From positions 1 through 64,000 of the forward strand of contig NZ_MWPQ01000001.1 of the NCBI RefSeq assembly GCF_002028545.1: a stretch of 64,000 bases of DNA, given 5' to 3'. Numbering within the stretch: position 1 is the stretch's first letter; every line of letters starts with the position of its first letter. Below are positions 18,467 to 28,418 of the stretch, piece by piece. The DNA is from Nitrobacter vulgaris. GTDB taxonomy: Bacteria > Pseudomonadota > Alphaproteobacteria > Rhizobiales > Xanthobacteraceae. The position numbers were made by a program, and so were the translations under genes. The notes beneath the pieces are model-generated. The model searched no databases. It had not been told where the DNA came from and was given only the letters and a program-made list of their open reading frames with translations.

Positions 18467-20070
18467 GCATGAGCATCGCAGGCAGCGCCAGAACGGCGGG
18501 CCTTGCCATTACGTTGTCATGGGGTTGGAAGCGCGCCCTCGTTGCGCTTGTCTCCGGCGCCCTCTCCTCGCTTGCCATGGAGCCTTTCAACGTCTGGCCG
18601 TTGCTGTTCGTAACCTTCCCGGTCGCAACCTGGCTGATCGACGGATCGGCCGCCGGCCGTCTCGGCGGCGTGCCGGCCGCGGCGCTCGCCGGCTGGCTGT
18701 TCGGGTTCGGTTATTTCGTTCCCGGACTCTACTGGATCGGTAACGCCTTTCTGGTCGATGCACAGACTTTCGCATGGCTGATGCCGTTCGCCGTCATCGG
18801 CCTGCCGGCCTATCTCGCACTCTTTACGTCGCTTGGTTTCGCCCTGGCGCGCTTGATTTGGACCAAGGATGCTTCGCGCATTCTCGCGCTCGCCGCCGCG
18901 CTGACGGTCGGCGAATGGCTGCGCGGACACGCTCTGACAGGGTTCCCTTGGAATGCATTCGGCTATGCGCTGACTGAGCCGCTGGCCCTGGCGCAAACCG
19001 CCTCGCTGATCGGCCTGTGGGGTTTGACGTTCCTTAGCGTCGCCATCTTCGCGAGCCCCGCCGTACTGATCGATGGCTGGAGCCGCGGTCGCCGGCCATG
19101 GCTCGCCCCGGTCATCGCGGGCCTGCTGCTCGTCGCCATGAGCGTCTACGGTTCAGTCCGGCTATCGCAGCATCCGACAGAATTCACAGATAACGTCAGA
19201 CTGCGCATCATGCAGCCCAATTTGGCGCAGGACGCGCGGTTCAACTATTCCGCCAAGCAGGCGGTGATGCAGAGATATCTGGCACTCTCGGACCGCGCCA
19301 CCGGACCGCAGTCAACCGGCGTCAACGGCGCAACCGTTCTGATCTGGCCGGAATCGGCTTTCCCGTTTTTTCTTACCCGCGAAGCCGACGCGATGTCGGA
19401 GATCGCCGATCTCTTGCCGAAAGGAACGATCCTGATTACCGGTTCGGTCCGCGCGCCCGACCTGCCGCCAAACGCCAGGATCACACGGGCGTATAACTCG
19501 ATCTATGTTATCGGCGATGATGGCGGCATCCTGTCGATTTACGACAAGCTCCACCTGGTGCCGTTCGGCGAATTCTTGCCGTTTCAGGGACTGATGGAAA
19601 AGTTGGGCTTCGTTCAACTCACCAAGGTCCAAGGCGGTTTCATTTCGGGAACCGGCCGACGGACTATCGAACTTCCAAACGCGCCAAGCATGCTTCCGCT
19701 GATCTGCTACGAGGCGATCTTTCCGGGTGACATCGAATCCAGAGGCGGCCGGCCGGGCTGGATCGTCAACCTCACCAATGACGGCTGGTTCGGGATCAGC
19801 ACGGGTCCTCACCAGCACCTTCAGCAGGCGCGGCTGCGGGCCATCGAGCAAGGCCTGCCCCTTGTGCGAGCGGCGAACACCGGTATTTCGGTGGTCACAG
19901 ACCCCGTAGGACGTATTGTCGCGCAGCTCGATCTCGGCGTGGAAGGCATACTGGATTCCCGCCTGCCCGCTGCCGTTACGGCAACACCCTACGCCCGCGC
20001 TGGCGATATTCCCGCCGCAATCATGGTGATCATCGCGTTTGTTCTGGTGATTCGACGGCGTCGCGACTAG
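18463..20070 (+). CDS. lnt: Apolipoprotein N-acyltransferase
   Basis: A 535-residue polytopic membrane protein with a periplasmic nitrilase-fold domain. The catalytic triad can be placed: Glu297 in WPESAFPF, Lys362 in YDKLHLVPFGE, and Cys415 in ICYEAIFP. It N-acylates the lipidated Cys of apolipoproteins, the last step of lipoprotein maturation in the inner membrane. The start is GTG 18463 or the ATG two codons later. It overlaps the CorC-like gene by 4 bases; phoH-ybeY-corC-lnt is the standard order. Confidence 0.95.
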   Translation: MSMSIAGSARTAGLAITLSWGWKRALVALVSGALSSLAMEPFNVWPLLFVTFPVATWLIDGSAAGRLGGVPAAALAGWLFGFGYFVPGLYWIGNAFLVDAQTFAWLMPFAVIGLPAYLALFTSLGFALARLIWTKDASRILALAAALTVGEWLRGHALTGFPWNAFGYALTEPLALAQTASLIGLWGLTFLSVAIFASPAVLIDGWSRGRRPWLAPVIAGLLLVAMSVYGSVRLSQHPTEFTDNVRLRIMQPNLAQDARFNYSAKQAVMQRYLALSDRATGPQSTGVNGATVLIWPESAFPFFLTREADAMSEIADLLPKGTILITGSVRAPDLPPNARITRAYNSIYVIGDDGGILSIYDKLHLVPFGEFLPFQGLMEKLGFVQLTKVQGGFISGTGRRTIELPNAPSMLPLICYEAIFPGDIESRGGRPGWIVNLTNDGWFGISTGPHQHLQQARLRAIEQGLPLVRAANTGISVVTDPVGRIVAQLDLGVEGILDSRLPAAVTATPYARAGDIPAAIMVIIAFVLVIRRRRD

Positions 20071-20281
20071 CCGCGGCGCGTGAATAATTTCATGCGAGTT
20101 TCGCTACAGCGCTTCCAATCGCACGATCGATATAGTTCGTGTAACAATTTGCGCAAGTGGTATAATGCAGCCGACTGTGGGATTAACTTCGAATTTTTAT
20201 CATGTGATTGAGTTGAGTTTGACGATCATGGCACCGGGAGCGTATTCAAGGATCGCGGCCCCCTTCGAGGAGACCCAGGAG

Positions 20282-20698
20282 ATGTCGACCAAGGCGCCCA
20301 ATCCTGTTGACAAGCATGTCGGCAGCCGTGTGCGCATGCGCCGCATCATGCTCGGCATGAGTCAGGAAAAACTCGGAGAAGCTCTGGGACTGACATTCCA
20401 GCAGGTTCAGAAATACGAAAAAGGCACTAATCGCGTCGGCGCCAGCCGCATCCAGCAGATTTCCGAGATACTTCAGGTTCCGGTTTCATTTCTGTTCGAG
20501 GGTAGCCCCACGGGTATCTCCAAGACCGAGGGTCTGAGCGAGGCGCCATCCCCTGCTTATGTCTCCGATTTTCTTGCAACATCCGAAGGTCTCGCGCTGA
20601 CCCGCGCATTTACCCGGATCACCGATGCAAAGCTGCGCCGCAGCATCGTTGATATGGTTGAACAAATTGCAGCCAAGGAACCGTTAGACCAGCGCTAG
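20282..20698 (+). CDS. XRE-family helix-turn-helix regulator
   Basis: A 138-residue protein with an N-terminal HTH: SRVRMRRIMLGMSQEKLGEAL, then LTFQQVQKYEKGTNRVGASRI. A C-terminal tail of about 60 residues may help dimerise. Proteins of this type next to lnt in Rhizobiales resemble the SinR-like regulators that include Caulobacter/Brucella CdrS-type genes; the exact role is unknown. ATG 20282 follows AGGAGA within 5-10 bases. Upstream frame extension to 20165 is not supported. The 211-bp upstream region is AT-rich (20140-20220) and probably holds its promoter. Confidence 0.85.
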   Translation: MSTKAPNPVDKHVGSRVRMRRIMLGMSQEKLGEALGLTFQQVQKYEKGTNRVGASRIQQISEILQVPVSFLFEGSPTGISKTEGLSEAPSPAYVSDFLATSEGLALTRAFTRITDAKLRRSIVDMVEQIAAKEPLDQR

Positions 20699-20717
20699 GC
20701 CTTCACCGGGCGTGGTG

Positions 20718-21506
20718 ATGATGGCTGTCGCTTCCGACCTTCACGATCCGTGTCGTATTGCCGACGATACATCGCTTCGCCGTGAGTCCGGTCACGGCTC
20801 GTTTTTCGGACGCCGCAAGGGACATAAGCTGCGATCGCACCAGAGCGACCTGATCGCGCATCTGTTGCCGCGCCTCAGTTTCGATCCCGCCAAGATCGAG
20901 CCGTCCAACCTGACCGCGCTGTTCGGCGGCCAGGTTGATGAAATACGTATTGAGATCGGTTTCGGCGGCGGCGAGCATCTCATCGCCGAAGCGCTGGCCT
21001 TTCCGCATACCGGCTTCATCGGTTGCGAACCCTACGTCAACGGCATGGCCAAGATCCTCGCGCAGATCGAAGCGCGTGATATCAGCAATATCCGCCTGTT
21101 CGCCGGCGATGCATCGGAACTGCTGGCGTGGTTGCCTGAAAGCTCGCTTTCGCGGATCGATCTGATCCATCCCGATCCGTGGCCGAAGCGCCGTCACTGG
21201 AAACGCCGTTTCGTCCAGAACGCGACCATCGCGGCGATAGCGCGCGTCCTCCGGCCGGGCGGCGAATTCCGCTTCGTCAGCGACATCGCCGACTACTGCG
21301 CATGGACGCTATCGCATCTGGCGCGATCGCCGGATTTCCTCTGGCTCGCCGAACGCGCGGCCGACTGGCGCAACCCATGGCCGGGCTACACCATGACGCG
21401 CTACGGTCGCAAAGCCACGCGCGAAGGCCGCCGCGCGACGTATCTGCGGTTCAGGCGAACAGACCGATCATTGCGGACGTCGCCCGCGCCTGAGGGCAGA
21501 GCGTAG
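20718..21506 (+). CDS. trmB: tRNA (guanine-N7-)-methyltransferase
   Basis: About 262 residues. Motifs are RIEIGFGGGEHLIAEAL (SAM-binding motif I), GCEPYVNGMAKIL, IDLIHPDPWPKRRHWKRRFV (the TrmB signature with catalytic Asp), and the C-terminal TMTRYGRKATREGRRATYLRF. It methylates G46 of tRNA variable loops. Possible starts at 20712, 20715, 20718 and 20721 differ by only a few residues. It lies only 13-20 bases after the XRE gene, a place where I recall metK in several related genomes. Confidence 0.94.
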   Translation: MMAVASDLHDPCRIADDTSLRRESGHGSFFGRRKGHKLRSHQSDLIAHLLPRLSFDPAKIEPSNLTALFGGQVDEIRIEIGFGGGEHLIAEALAFPHTGFIGCEPYVNGMAKILAQIEARDISNIRLFAGDASELLAWLPESSLSRIDLIHPDPWPKRRHWKRRFVQNATIAAIARVLRPGGEFRFVSDIADYCAWTLSHLARSPDFLWLAERAADWRNPWPGYTMTRYGRKATREGRRATYLRFRRTDRSLRTSPAPEGRA

Positions 21507-21842
21507 GTTTTCTTTGGCGGGATCGGCTTGGCATATCCCGTCTTATCTCCAGTGCCACGCTCGGGGAGAGCTGCGAACGATGAAATTCGCCTCTCACGCC
21601 CTCGCCGGGCCTTGCCGGGGAGCGCGAACACGGCTATATTTGTGGAAACTTTCTCATACGAGTGCGTAGCGAGAGTGGGACCCGTCGGGACCCGCTCTTT
21701 TTTATTACCTGAACGGGCCTCATGCGCCGCGGCGTATCCAGGTTCCTTCAGTCAACAATGCCGACACGGACGACAATAGTGAGCGGCAGAGCCTGTGACC
21801 GGCAGACCCATTAATATCTGCAAAGCGATCCTTGAACCGGAT
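21507..21842. promoter_or_regulatory. Leader region upstream of rimP-nusA-infB operon
   Basis: A 336-base gene-free region. Its 3' half has the hairpin-plus-U-run at 21672-21703, 140 bases before the rimP start, which looks like an attenuator in a 5' leader or the 3' end of a small RNA. No obvious open frame precedes it. Promoter hexamers could not be fixed. Confidence 0.5.
21672..21703 (+). terminator. Intrinsic terminator / attenuator hairpin before rimP
   Basis: AGAGTGGG (21672-21679) pairs with CCCGCTCT (21691-21698). The loop itself contains CCC-GTC-GGG that can form an inner stem. Six T residues follow at 21698-21703. This is a textbook rho-independent terminator shape. It could end trmB transcription, or act as an attenuator for the rimP operon. 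Confidence 0.75.
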
Positions 21843-22622
21843 ATGACCAATCCCGTTGCCCAGATCCCGGATCACGACCTGCTCGACGAGCCTCGTCTCG
21901 TGGTCGAGCCGGGCGTCGCCGCGCGGGTCTCGTCGGTCGTCGCTCCGGTCCTGCAAGGCATGGGATACCGCCTGGTCCGCATCAAGGTGTCGGGCGAAGC
22001 CGGCTGCACGGTGCAGATCATGGCCGAGCGGCCGGACGGATCGATGCAGATCGAGGATTGCGAGGCGATCTCGAAGGCGCTGTCGCCGGTGCTCGATATT
22101 GCCGATCCGATCGACAAGGCCTATCGGCTGGAAATCTCGTCGCCCGGCATCGACCGGCCGCTGGTGCGCCGATCCGACTTCGAACGTCACGCCGGCCACC
22201 TCGCGAAGGTCGAGATGGCCGTCGCCCATCAGGGTCGCAAGCGGTTCCGCGGCATTCTTCGGGGCGTCGAGGACAACGCAGTGCGCCTGCATCGGGACGA
22301 CGTCCAACGGGACGACGATGCCGATGTCCTGCTGATCATGGAGGATATCGCCGACGCGCGGCTGGTTCTGACCGACGAGTTAATCGCGGAATCGATGCGG
22401 CGGGGCAAGATCGCGGAGCGCGAGATGAAACGGAATCTCGGCGTTCTGCCCCCGCTTCCGCCGCACGCTAAAAACGATCTACCGAAACACAACGCGCCGA
22501 AACGGAAACTCAAAAACGGCTCAAAAACCCCCGGGAAAAAGCCGCCGAAGAACACCAAGGAACATCGCCTGACCGCAGAAGGACTGCGGCGCGGCGACAT
22601 TGATCCCATCGAAGGAGACTAA
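21843..22622 (+). CDS. rimP: Ribosome maturation factor RimP
   Basis: About 259 residues. The N-terminal domain has the usual [11 protein letters not shown] and [24 protein letters not shown], and a second (SH3-like) domain carries [23 protein letters not shown] 55-residue basic C-terminal tail (many Lys, Pro, Asn) extends beyond the E. coli protein and may bind RNA. It helps assemble the 30S subunit. ATG 21843 was chosen because it matches family N-termini; an upstream in-frame start at 21795 is unlikely. The stop is 3 bases before nusA. Confidence 0.93.
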   Translation: MTNPVAQIPDHDLLDEPRLVVEPGVAARVSSVVAPVLQGMGYRLVRIKVSGEAGCTVQIMAERPDGSMQIEDCEAISKALSPVLDIADPIDKAYRLEISSPGIDRPLVRRSDFERHAGHLAKVEMAVAHQGRKRFRGILRGVEDNAVRLHRDDVQRDDDADVLLIMEDIADARLVLTDELIAESMRRGKIAEREMKRNLGVLPPLPPHAKNDLPKHNAPKRKLKNGSKTPGKKPPKNTKEHRLTAEGLRRGDIDPIEGD

Positions 22623-22625
22623 GTC

Positions 22626-24233
22626 ATGGCCGCTGTCAGCGCCAATAAACTCGAACTGCTGCAGATCGCGGACGCAGTAGCGCGAGAAAAATCCATCGAC
22701 CGTGGCATCGTGATCGCCGCGATGGAAGATGCGATCGCCAAAGCGGCGCGGGCGCGGTACGGCAGTGAGACCGACGTTCATGCGGAAATTCATCCGAAAA
22801 CCGGACAGCTCCAGCTCACCCGCCACATGCTGGTGGTCGATCAGGTCGAAAACGCCGCGAACCAGATCTCGCTGAAGGACGCTCAGCGAGCCAATCCGGG
22901 CGCGCAGATCGGCGACACCATCGCCGACACGCTGCCGCCGCTGGAATATGGCCGCATCTCCGCGCAATCCGCCAAACAGGTGATCGTGCAGAAGGTGCGC
23001 GAGGCTGAGCGTGACCGGCAATATCAGGAGTTCAAGGATCGCATCGGCGATATCGTCAACGGCATCGTCAAGCGTGTCGAATACGGCAGCGTGATCGTTG
23101 ACCTCGGCCGCGGCGAGGCCGTCATACGCCGCGACGAGATGTTGCCGCGCGAGGTTTTCCGCAACGGCGACCGGGTCCGGGCCTATATCTTCGACGTGCG
23201 CCGCGAAACTCGCGGGCCGCAAATCTTCCTGTCGCGCACCCATCCGCAGTTCATGGTGAAGCTGTTCGCACAGGAAGTGCCGGAAATTTACGACGGCATC
23301 GTCGAGATCAAGGCGGTGGCGCGCGACCCGGGTTCCCGAGCGAAGATCGGCGTGGTGTCGAGGGATTCCTCAGTCGATCCGGTTGGGGCTTGCGTCGGCA
23401 TGCGCGGGTCGCGCGTTCAGGCGGTCGTCAACGAGTTGCAGGGCGAAAAGATTGACATCATCCCGTGGTCGCCCGATATCGCGACGTTCGTCGTCAACGC
23501 GCTGGCGCCGGCGGAGGTCGCAAAAGTCGTGATCGACGAAGATCGGGAGCGGATCGAGGTTGTGGTTCCCGATACCAACAACCAGTTGTCGCTCGCGATC
23601 GGGCGGCGCGGACAGAACGTGCGGCTCGCCTCGCAACTGACCGGCTGGGATATCGACATCCTGACCGAGCAGGAGGAATCGGAGCGACGCCAGGCGGACT
23701 TCGAGAATGCGACTCGCATGTTCATGGAAGCGCTCAACGTCGACGAGGTCGTCGGCCAATTGCTGGCGTCGGAAGGTTTTACCTCTGTTGAAGAACTGAC
23801 GCTGGTCGATACGCGGGAACTCGCCGGCATTGAGGGATTCGACGATGAAACCGCGGGCGAATTGCAGAGCCGCGCCCGCGAATATCTCGAGCAACTCGAG
23901 GCCGAACTGGAAAGCAGGCGAAAGGAACTCGGCGTGGACGACGCTCTGAAGACGGTACCTGGCGTGACATTGAAAATGCTGGTCAAACTTGGCGAGAACG
24001 ACGTCAGGACAGTCGAGGATCTGGCCGGTTGCGCCACCGACGATCTGGTCGGCTGGACCGAACGCAAGGAAGGCGAAGCGGTCAAGCACGCGGGTTATTT
24101 CGACGGCATCGAGATTTCGCGCGAGGATGCCGAGGCCATTATCATGCAAGCGCGCCTGATGGCCGGCTGGATCAGCGAAGCTGACCTGGCGAAACCGGCA
24201 GAGGCCGTCGCCGCTGAAGATCAGCCGGCATAG
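22626..24233 (+). CDS. nusA: Transcription termination/antitermination factor NusA
   Basis: A 535-residue NusA. Order of domains: N-terminal RNA polymerase-binding domain (1-125), S1 domain (about 135-200, GDIVNGIVKRVEYGSVIVDLG), two KH domains (about 200-345, including IGVVSRDSSVDPVGACVGMRG), and two C-terminal helix-hairpin-helix repeats (about 360-520). It modulates pausing, termination and rRNA antitermination. The stop is TAG, and its G is the first base of a family A repeat copy. Confidence 0.97.
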   Translation: MAAVSANKLELLQIADAVAREKSIDRGIVIAAMEDAIAKAARARYGSETDVHAEIHPKTGQLQLTRHMLVVDQVENAANQISLKDAQRANPGAQIGDTIADTLPPLEYGRISAQSAKQVIVQKVREAERDRQYQEFKDRIGDIVNGIVKRVEYGSVIVDLGRGEAVIRRDEMLPREVFRNGDRVRAYIFDVRRETRGPQIFLSRTHPQFMVKLFAQEVPEIYDGIVEIKAVARDPGSRAKIGVVSRDSSVDPVGACVGMRGSRVQAVVNELQGEKIDIIPWSPDIATFVVNALAPAEVAKVVIDEDRERIEVVVPDTNNQLSLAIGRRGQNVRLASQLTGWDIDILTEQEESERRQADFENATRMFMEALNVDEVVGQLLASEGFTSVEELTLVDTRELAGIEGFDDETAGELQSRAREYLEQLEAELESRRKELGVDDALKTVPGVTLKMLVKLGENDVRTVEDLAGCATDDLVGWTERKEGEAVKHAGYFDGIEISREDAEAIIMQARLMAGWISEADLAKPAEAVAAEDQPA

Positions 24234-24278
24234 AGCACGATCCGGAAAAGTGGGAGCCGGTTTCGATAGATCATGCTC
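24233..24278. repeat. Palindromic repeat, family A, copy 3
   Basis: Reads GAGCACGATC, GGAAAAGTGGGAGCCGGTTT, then GATCATGCTC. It is about three bases shorter than the other copies and its left arm has one substitution. Its first base is the last base of the nusA stop codon, the same junction as copy 2. Confidence 0.85.
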
Positions 24279-24494
24279 GTTCGTAGGATTTAGGCTGGAG
24301 TCTGATCTCAGTGCAGGGATTCACACTCCAGAACATTTTCCGGCTAAGTGGGTTTGGTTAGCGTGAAGAAAATGCTCACAACCAGTAACTTGCAGTCACC
24401 GCTTCTGCGGAACGTGCGCCAGGACCCCTTCCGCGAAAGCAGACTCGGCTTCGCGGGAAGACCTCGCCGCCGATGACAAGGGAATGTTCACGAC

Positions 24495-25160
24495 ATGCTC
24501 GCCATCGCCGACCCGGCAGATCTTGACGACGGACCGCGGACCAACAAATCCGCGACGACGCGGATGTGCGTGGTTACGCGCGAGGTGCGCCCGATCGGCG
24601 ACTTGATCCGGTTCGTGGTCTCGCCTTCGGGCGAGGTTATCGTGGATCTGAAACGCAAACTTCCCGGCCGGGGTCTCTGGATTTCAGCCTCGCATGCTGC
24701 TGTTGCAGAGGCGGTCCGCCGCCACCAGTTTAGCAAGGGCTTCAAGCGGGACGTTCACGTATCGGCCTCTCTGGTTGAGAAGACCCGGCAGTTGATGGTC
24801 CGCAGCGCAATCGACGCGCTGGCGGTCGCCGCCAAGGCCGGTCAGGTCGTCGCCGGTTTCGCAAAAGCGGAGGACGCGCTGCTTCGTCATCAGGCGGTTG
24901 CCCTGCTTCACGCCGCAGACGGCGCCGCAGACGGAATTCGGAAATTGGACGCTACCGTCACTAAAATAGCCGTCCAGTCCGGTAAAACGCAGGAAATCCC
25001 GGTTGTCACCACCCTGACGTCGGCAGAATTGGATTTGGCACTTGGCAGGGCAAATGTGATACATGCAGCCCTGCTCGCAGGCCCGGCGAGCAAGACTTTC
25101 CTGCAGCGCAGCCAGATCCTGGTTCGATACCAGGATGGCGGGCAGCGGCAAGGCAGCTGA
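24495..25160 (+). CDS. YlxR-family RNA-binding protein with L7Ae-like C-terminal domain
   Basis: A 221-residue protein. Residues 20-95 are the YlxR (DUF448) domain with TRMCVVTREVRPIGDLIRFV and PGRGLWISAS. Residues 100-200 resemble the L7Ae/YlxQ ribosomal fold: AIDALAVAAKAGQVVAGFAKAEDAL at the start of that domain. This fused YlxR-YlxQ arrangement is usual in alphaproteobacteria in the nusA-infB operon; it probably binds RNA. It lies 261 bases after nusA, a gap that holds the repeat, and 68 bases before infB. Confidence 0.85.
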   Translation: MLAIADPADLDDGPRTNKSATTRMCVVTREVRPIGDLIRFVVSPSGEVIVDLKRKLPGRGLWISASHAAVAEAVRRHQFSKGFKRDVHVSASLVEKTRQLMVRSAIDALAVAAKAGQVVAGFAKAEDALLRHQAVALLHAADGAADGIRKLDATVTKIAVQSGKTQEIPVVTTLTSAELDLALGRANVIHAALLAGPASKTFLQRSQILVRYQDGGQRQGS

Positions 25161-25228
25161 ACACGGCAAGAATTCTAACGACACCACCTGTGCGATCGCG
25201 TACAGCGCAACAAGATTGGGACCGCTGA

Positions 25229-27847
25229 ATGGTTGATACGAAAAATCCTGGCGACAAGACTCTGAGCGTCAGCCCGTCCAAGACCTTGACGCTCAAGCCT
25301 CGCGTCGAGCAGGGCACCGTGCGCCAGAGCTTCAGCCACGGCCGTACCAAGCAGGTGGTGGTCGAAAAACGCGGCAAGCGTCGAATCGGCGGCGACTCTC
25401 CCAGCCCAGAACCGGTGGGAACCTCGGAGCCGGCCGCCCCCAGGACGCTGGCTCCCAAGGCTCCACCGGCTCGTGCCGCGACACCCGCCGCCCCGCGCTC
25501 GGGTTCAGGCGTCGTGTTGCGGAAGCTGACCGAGGACGAGCGCAGCGCGCGAGCGAGCGCCCTGGCGGGAGCCAAAGTGCGCGCCGAAGAAGAGCGCCGT
25601 ATTGCGGAAGCCGAAGCTGCGCGGCGCAACAGCAAGGAAGGCATCGAACAGGCCGAGCGCGAGGCCGCCGAGGCTCGCCGCAAGGCCGAGGAAGAGCGCC
25701 ATCGTCAGGAAGAGGAAGCCAAGCGCAAGGCCGAACTCGAAGCCAAACGCCGGTTCGGCGAAACCGAGACCAAGGCTGCACCGGCCAAGACCACGACCAC
25801 CACCACGCGCGCGGCGCCTCCGGCGCGGCCGGCCGCTGTCGCCGCCGACGGCAGCGACGAGGACGAGGCTCCGCGCCTGGTCCGTCGTCCCGGCGGCGGC
25901 CCCGCCCGTCCTGTGATCGCACCGAAGCCGGCTGCCAAACCGGCGCCCGCCAAGCAACGCGGCCGTCTGACGCTAGCGACGGCGTTGAGCGCCGACGACG
26001 TGCGCGAACGATCGATCGCCTCGTTCCGCCGCCGCACCCAGCGCCTGAAGGGTCATGCCTCGAATGAACCGAAGGAAAAGCTGATTCGCGAGGTCATCGT
26101 GCCGGAAGCGATCACCATCCAGGAGCTCGCCAACCGCATGGCCGAGCGCGCAGTGGACGTGATCCGGATGCTGATGAAGCAAGGCGCGATGCACAAGATC
26201 ACCGACGTGATCGATGCCGACACCGCGCAACTCATCGCTGAAGAACTGGGCCATACCGTCAAGCGCGTCGCCGCGAGCGACGTCGAGGAAGGCTTGTTCG
26301 ATGTGGTTGACGATTCCACCGATACCGAGCCGCGCTCTCCGGTCGTTACCGTGATGGGCCACGTCGATCACGGCAAAACCTCGCTGCTCGATGCGCTGCG
26401 CCACGCCAATGTGGTGTCGGGCGAAGCCGGCGGCATCACCCAGCACATCGGCGCCTATCAGGTCGCCTCGCCGGAGAGCGGCAAGAAGATAACCTTCATC
26501 GACACGCCTGGCCATGCCGCGTTCACCGCGATGCGCGCCCGCGGCGCCAAGGTTACAGACATCGTCATCCTCGTCGTCGCTGCGGACGACGGCGTCATGC
26601 CGCAGACCATCGAGGCCATCAATCACGCCAAGGCCGCCAAGGTCCCGATGATCATCGCGATCAACAAGATCGACAAGCCCGACGCGAAGCCGGAGCGCGT
26701 GCGCACCGAATTGTTGCAGCACGAGGTACAGGTCGAATCGATGGGCGGCCAGGTCGTCGACGTTGAGGTATCAGCGAAGAACAAGACCAACCTCGACAAG
26801 CTGCTTGAAATGATCTCCCTGCAGGCGGACCTGCTCGACCTTAAGACCAATGCCATGCGCCCCGCCGAAGGCACCGTGATCGAGGCCAAGCTGGATCGCG
26901 GCCGCGGCCCTGTGGCCACCGTGCTGGTCCAGCGCGGCACGCTGCGGGTCGGCGACATTATTGTAGCCGGCGCCGAAATGGGCCGTGTCCGCGCACTGAT
27001 TTCGGATCAGGGCGAGACGGTCGACGAGGCCGGCCCGTCGGTGCCGGTCGAAGTGCTTGGATTCAACGGACCGCCGGAAGCCGGCGACCGCCTTGCCGTG
27101 GTCGAGAACGAAGCCCGCGCCCGCCAGGTCACGAGTTATCGCGCTCACCAGAAGCGCGAAAACGCCGCCGCCAGCGCCTCGGGCATGCGCGGCTCGCTCG
27201 AGCAGATGATGTCGCAGCTCAAGACCGCGGGCCGCAAGGATTTCCCCCTAATCATCAAGGCCGACGTGCAGGGCTCGCTGGAAGCCATCCTCGGCTCGCT
27301 GGAAAAGCTCGGCACCGACGAAGTCGCCGCGCGCATCCTCCATGCGGGCGTCGGCGGCATCAGCGAATCCGACGTCACGCTGGCGGAGGGTTTCAACGCC
27401 GCGATCATCGGCTTCAGCGTTCGCGCCAACAAGGAAGCCGCGGCCGCAGCCAAGCGCAACGGCATCGAGATCCGCTACTACAACATCATCTACGACCTCG
27501 TGGACGACGTGAAGAAGGCGATGAGCGGCCTGCTCGCGCCGACGCTGCGCGAAACCATGCTGGGCAATGCCGAAATTCTCGAAGTGTTCAACATTTCGAA
27601 GGTCGGCAAGGTGGCTGGTTGCCGCGTGACCGACGGAAACGTGGAACGCGGCGCCAACGTCCGTCTGATCCGCGATAATGTCGTGGTGCACGAAGGCAAG
27701 CTGTCAACGCTGAAGCGGTTCAAGGACGAAGTGAAGGAAGTCCAGTCGGGCCAGGAGTGCGGCATGGCGTTCGAGAACTACGGCGACATGCGCGTCGGCG
27801 ACGTTATCGAGTGCTATCGCGTGGAGACCATTCAGCGCTCGCTGTGA
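25229..27847 (+). CDS. infB: Translation initiation factor IF-2
   Basis: An 872-residue IF-2. The first 270 residues are low-complexity, with a Glu/Arg/Ala-rich coiled-coil stretch (about 105-170) and Pro/Ala-rich segments. Then come an IF2 N-terminal module ([20 protein letters not shown]), the G domain with GHVDHGKT (377-384), DTPGH and NKID, and the domains II-IV. It delivers fMet-tRNA to the 30S subunit. Length is normal for alphaproteobacteria. The operon continues to rbfA, truB, rpsO and pnp. Confidence 0.97.
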   Translation: MVDTKNPGDKTLSVSPSKTLTLKPRVEQGTVRQSFSHGRTKQVVVEKRGKRRIGGDSPSPEPVGTSEPAAPRTLAPKAPPARAATPAAPRSGSGVVLRKLTEDERSARASALAGAKVRAEEERRIAEAEAARRNSKEGIEQAEREAAEARRKAEEERHRQEEEAKRKAELEAKRRFGETETKAAPAKTTTTTTRAAPPARPAAVAADGSDEDEAPRLVRRPGGGPARPVIAPKPAAKPAPAKQRGRLTLATALSADDVRERSIASFRRRTQRLKGHASNEPKEKLIREVIVPEAITIQELANRMAERAVDVIRMLMKQGAMHKITDVIDADTAQLIAEELGHTVKRVAASDVEEGLFDVVDDSTDTEPRSPVVTVMGHVDHGKTSLLDALRHANVVSGEAGGITQHIGAYQVASPESGKKITFIDTPGHAAFTAMRARGAKVTDIVILVVAADDGVMPQTIEAINHAKAAKVPMIIAINKIDKPDAKPERVRTELLQHEVQVESMGGQVVDVEVSAKNKTNLDKLLEMISLQADLLDLKTNAMRPAEGTVIEAKLDRGRGPVATVLVQRGTLRVGDIIVAGAEMGRVRALISDQGETVDEAGPSVPVEVLGFNGPPEAGDRLAVVENEARARQVTSYRAHQKRENAAASASGMRGSLEQMMSQLKTAGRKDFPLIIKADVQGSLEAILGSLEKLGTDEVAARILHAGVGGISESDVTLAEGFNAAIIGFSVRANKEAAAAAKRNGIEIRYYNIIYDLVDDVKKAMSGLLAPTLRETMLGNAEILEVFNISKVGKVAGCRVTDGNVERGANVRLIRDNVVVHEGKLSTLKRFKDEVKEVQSGQECGMAFENYGDMRVGDVIECYRVETIQRSL

Positions 27848-27887
27848 GTCCGAATCTCACAAGAGAGCTGCGTTAATTGGGATACGG

Positions 27888-27977
27888 CGTCATGGCCGGA
27901 CGCGTTCCGGCCATCCACGTCTAAAGCCAGATATCTCGAGAAAGACGTGGATGCCCGCGACAAGCGCGGGCATGACG
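27888..27977. repeat. Palindromic REP-like repeat, family C, copy 1
   Basis: Outer arms CGTCATG / CATGACG enclose two hairpins, ATGGCCGGA...TCCGGCCAT and ATGCCCGCG...CGCGGGCAT, and a third pairing CCACGTCT / AGACGTGG. The element can fold as a three-arm cloverleaf of 90 nt. It lies between infB and rbfA inside the operon. Confidence 0.85.
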
Positions 27978-27999
27978 ACTGTTTGAAAGACGCCGTTTC

Positions 28000-28413
28000 A
28001 TGCCGCGCCATCATCAGCAAGCTAAACAACCCGGTGCCTCGCAGCGCCAGTTGCGCGTCGGTGAGACCGTGCGTCACGCGATCGCCGAAATTCTCACGCA
28101 GGGTCACGTGCATGATCCCGTGCTTGAAGGACGTCTCATCACGGTGCCCGAAGTCCGCATGTCCCCCGACCTCAAGCTCGCGACGATCTACGTGATGCCG
28201 CTCGGCGGTCGCGACACCACCGACGTGATCGAGGCGCTCGACCGCAACAAGAAATTCCTGCGCGGCGAGATCGCGCGGCGCGTTAACCTGAAATTCGCAC
28301 CTGATATCCGCTTCCGCGCCGACGAACGATTCGACGAAGCGGAACGTATCGAGAAATTATTGAGAACACCTGCGGTGCAGAGAGACCTCGCACCGGATTC
28401 GGACGAAAGCTAA
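28000..28413 (+). CDS. rbfA: Ribosome-binding factor A
   Basis: A 137-residue KH-like protein. It begins [20 protein letters not shown] and contains [19 protein letters not shown] and [27 protein letters not shown] (with a V-N-L start), the standard RbfA pattern. It helps mature the 5' end of 16S rRNA on cold shock and in normal growth. It is followed after 5 bases by truB. The family C repeat is directly upstream. Confidence 0.95.
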   Translation: MPRHHQQAKQPGASQRQLRVGETVRHAIAEILTQGHVHDPVLEGRLITVPEVRMSPDLKLATIYVMPLGGRDTTDVIEALDRNKKFLRGEIARRVNLKFAPDIRFRADERFDEAERIEKLLRTPAVQRDLAPDSDES

Positions 28414-28418
28414 CGATC

